Translations under genes and position numbers: made by a program
Source: Burkholderiales bacterium UBA2463
GTDB lineage: Bacteria; Pseudomonadota; Gammaproteobacteria; Burkholderiales; Burkholderiaceae_A
NCBI GenBank assembly: GCA_002342295.1
Contig: DDPR01000010.1
Span: 154,362-218,361 of the forward strand
Direction of reading: 5' to 3'
DNA: 64,000 bases
The notes under the pieces: model-generated
Databases searched by the model: none
The model's input: the letters and a program-made list of their open reading frames with translations, nothing else
Told to the model about the DNA's origin: nothing
Shown here: piece after piece, positions 63,707 to 64,000 of the stretch
Layout: every line of letters starts with the position of its first letter
Numbering within the stretch: the stretch's first letter is position 1

Positions 63707-64000
63707 GCGTTTCGATTCACCCGAACTCGCAACTCTTTTCCGGGTTTAAAGTGCGGAACCCGTTTGGCGGGAACCGATACTTCCTCGCCCGACTTCGGAT
63801 TTCGTCCCATTCTCGGGGGCCGGCTGCTTACAGAGAAGGTTCCAAAGCCGCGAATCTCAATTCGATGCCCATCCATGAGGGCCTGGGCCATCGCCTCAAG
63901 CAAGAGACGCACAGAGACCTCACAGTCCTTCATCCCGAGCTGGGCATTCACGCCCAGCACGGGATTGTTCAGCCGCTCGGTGAGCCGAACGATGAGCTCA
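63703..64000 (-). CDS. ihfB: Integration host factor beta subunit, partial (start beyond window)
   Basis: Sequence-specific DNA-bending protein of the HU/IHF family. About 98 codons are present up to the window edge, beginning [10 protein letters not shown], so probably only three or four residues are missing. The family core [26 protein letters not shown] (with the DNA-intercalating Pro) and [11 protein letters not shown] are intact. Compared with E. coli and Burkholderia proteins it has roughly seven extra residues between the first helix and MKDCEVSV. It overlaps lapB by four bases; the lapA gene that often separates them is absent. Confidence 0.95.
   Translation of the reverse strand, partial: ELIVRLTERLNNPVLGVNAQLGMKDCEVSVRLLLEAMAQALMDGHRIEIRGFGTFSVSSRPPRMGRNPKSGEEVSVPAKRVPHFKPGKELRVRVNRNA

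Overview
This window looks like core chromosome of a betaproteobacterium, most likely in the order Burkholderiales. The basis is high G+C, a double-length UvrA, the run miaB-ybeY-corC-lnt-glyQ-glyS-gmhB-plsC-metallopeptidase, the ihfB-lapB-rfaE1-hldD cluster, a BPSS1780-family membrane protein next to homoserine kinase, and a TctBA transporter. The genus cannot be fixed from the sequence alone. I see no tRNA, rRNA, insertion sequence, prophage or CRISPR array, and no gene-free stretch longer than about 130 bases.

Layout. 1-3043 (+): the end of a Csu-type chaperone-usher pilus locus (SCPU subunit, PapD-like chaperone, usher). 2978-5690: an SDR (-), a YqiA-like esterase (+) and a UMF1-type MFS permease (-). 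5720-15052 (+): one dense unit for tRNA/rRNA maturation (miaB, ybeY), envelope (corC, lnt, gmhB, plsC), glycyl-tRNA synthetase (glyQS) and a DUF45 metallopeptidase. 15077-19112: ZIP transporter (-), PhoX phosphatase (+) and a Tat-exported dienelactone hydrolase (-). 19144-30481: polA (-) divergent from glnS, a quinone reductase, a small His-rich protein and a 1833-residue tandem UvrA (+). 30432-33833 (-): lptF, lptG and an FNR-type [2Fe-2S] reductase. 33873-38928 (+): pepA, holC, valS. 38936-41808 (-): alaS, tusA. 41916-46658 (+): tctB, tctA, a hydroxyisobutyrate-type dehydrogenase, thrB and a BPSS1780 membrane protein. 46614-48866 (-): uvrD/rep helicase. 48900-56884 (+): leuS, lptE, holA, proA, hemJ, an RlmL-type methyltransferase, yggS. 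56888-57160 (-): rpsT. 57208-59630 (+): murJ, proC. 59643-64000 (-): ihfB (start cut off by the window edge), lapB, rfaE1, hldD, comEA-like, ubiA.

Together the genes cover DNA repair and replication (polA, uvrA, uvrD, holA, holC), five aminoacyl-tRNA synthetases (Gly, Gln, Val, Ala, Leu), LPS and envelope assembly (gmhB, rfaE1, hldD, lptE, lptF, lptG, lapB, lnt, plsC, murJ) and proline synthesis (proA, proC). The genome is very compact. About fifteen neighbouring gene pairs share a 1-4 base start/stop overlap, three convergent pairs overlap by 45-66 bases, and I found no convincing Rho-independent terminator. phoH and lapA are missing from positions where relatives usually carry them, and lapB is much shorter than usual. 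I did not find an obviously new multi-gene system. The least explained item is the His-rich 115-residue protein encoded six bases upstream of the tandem uvrA.
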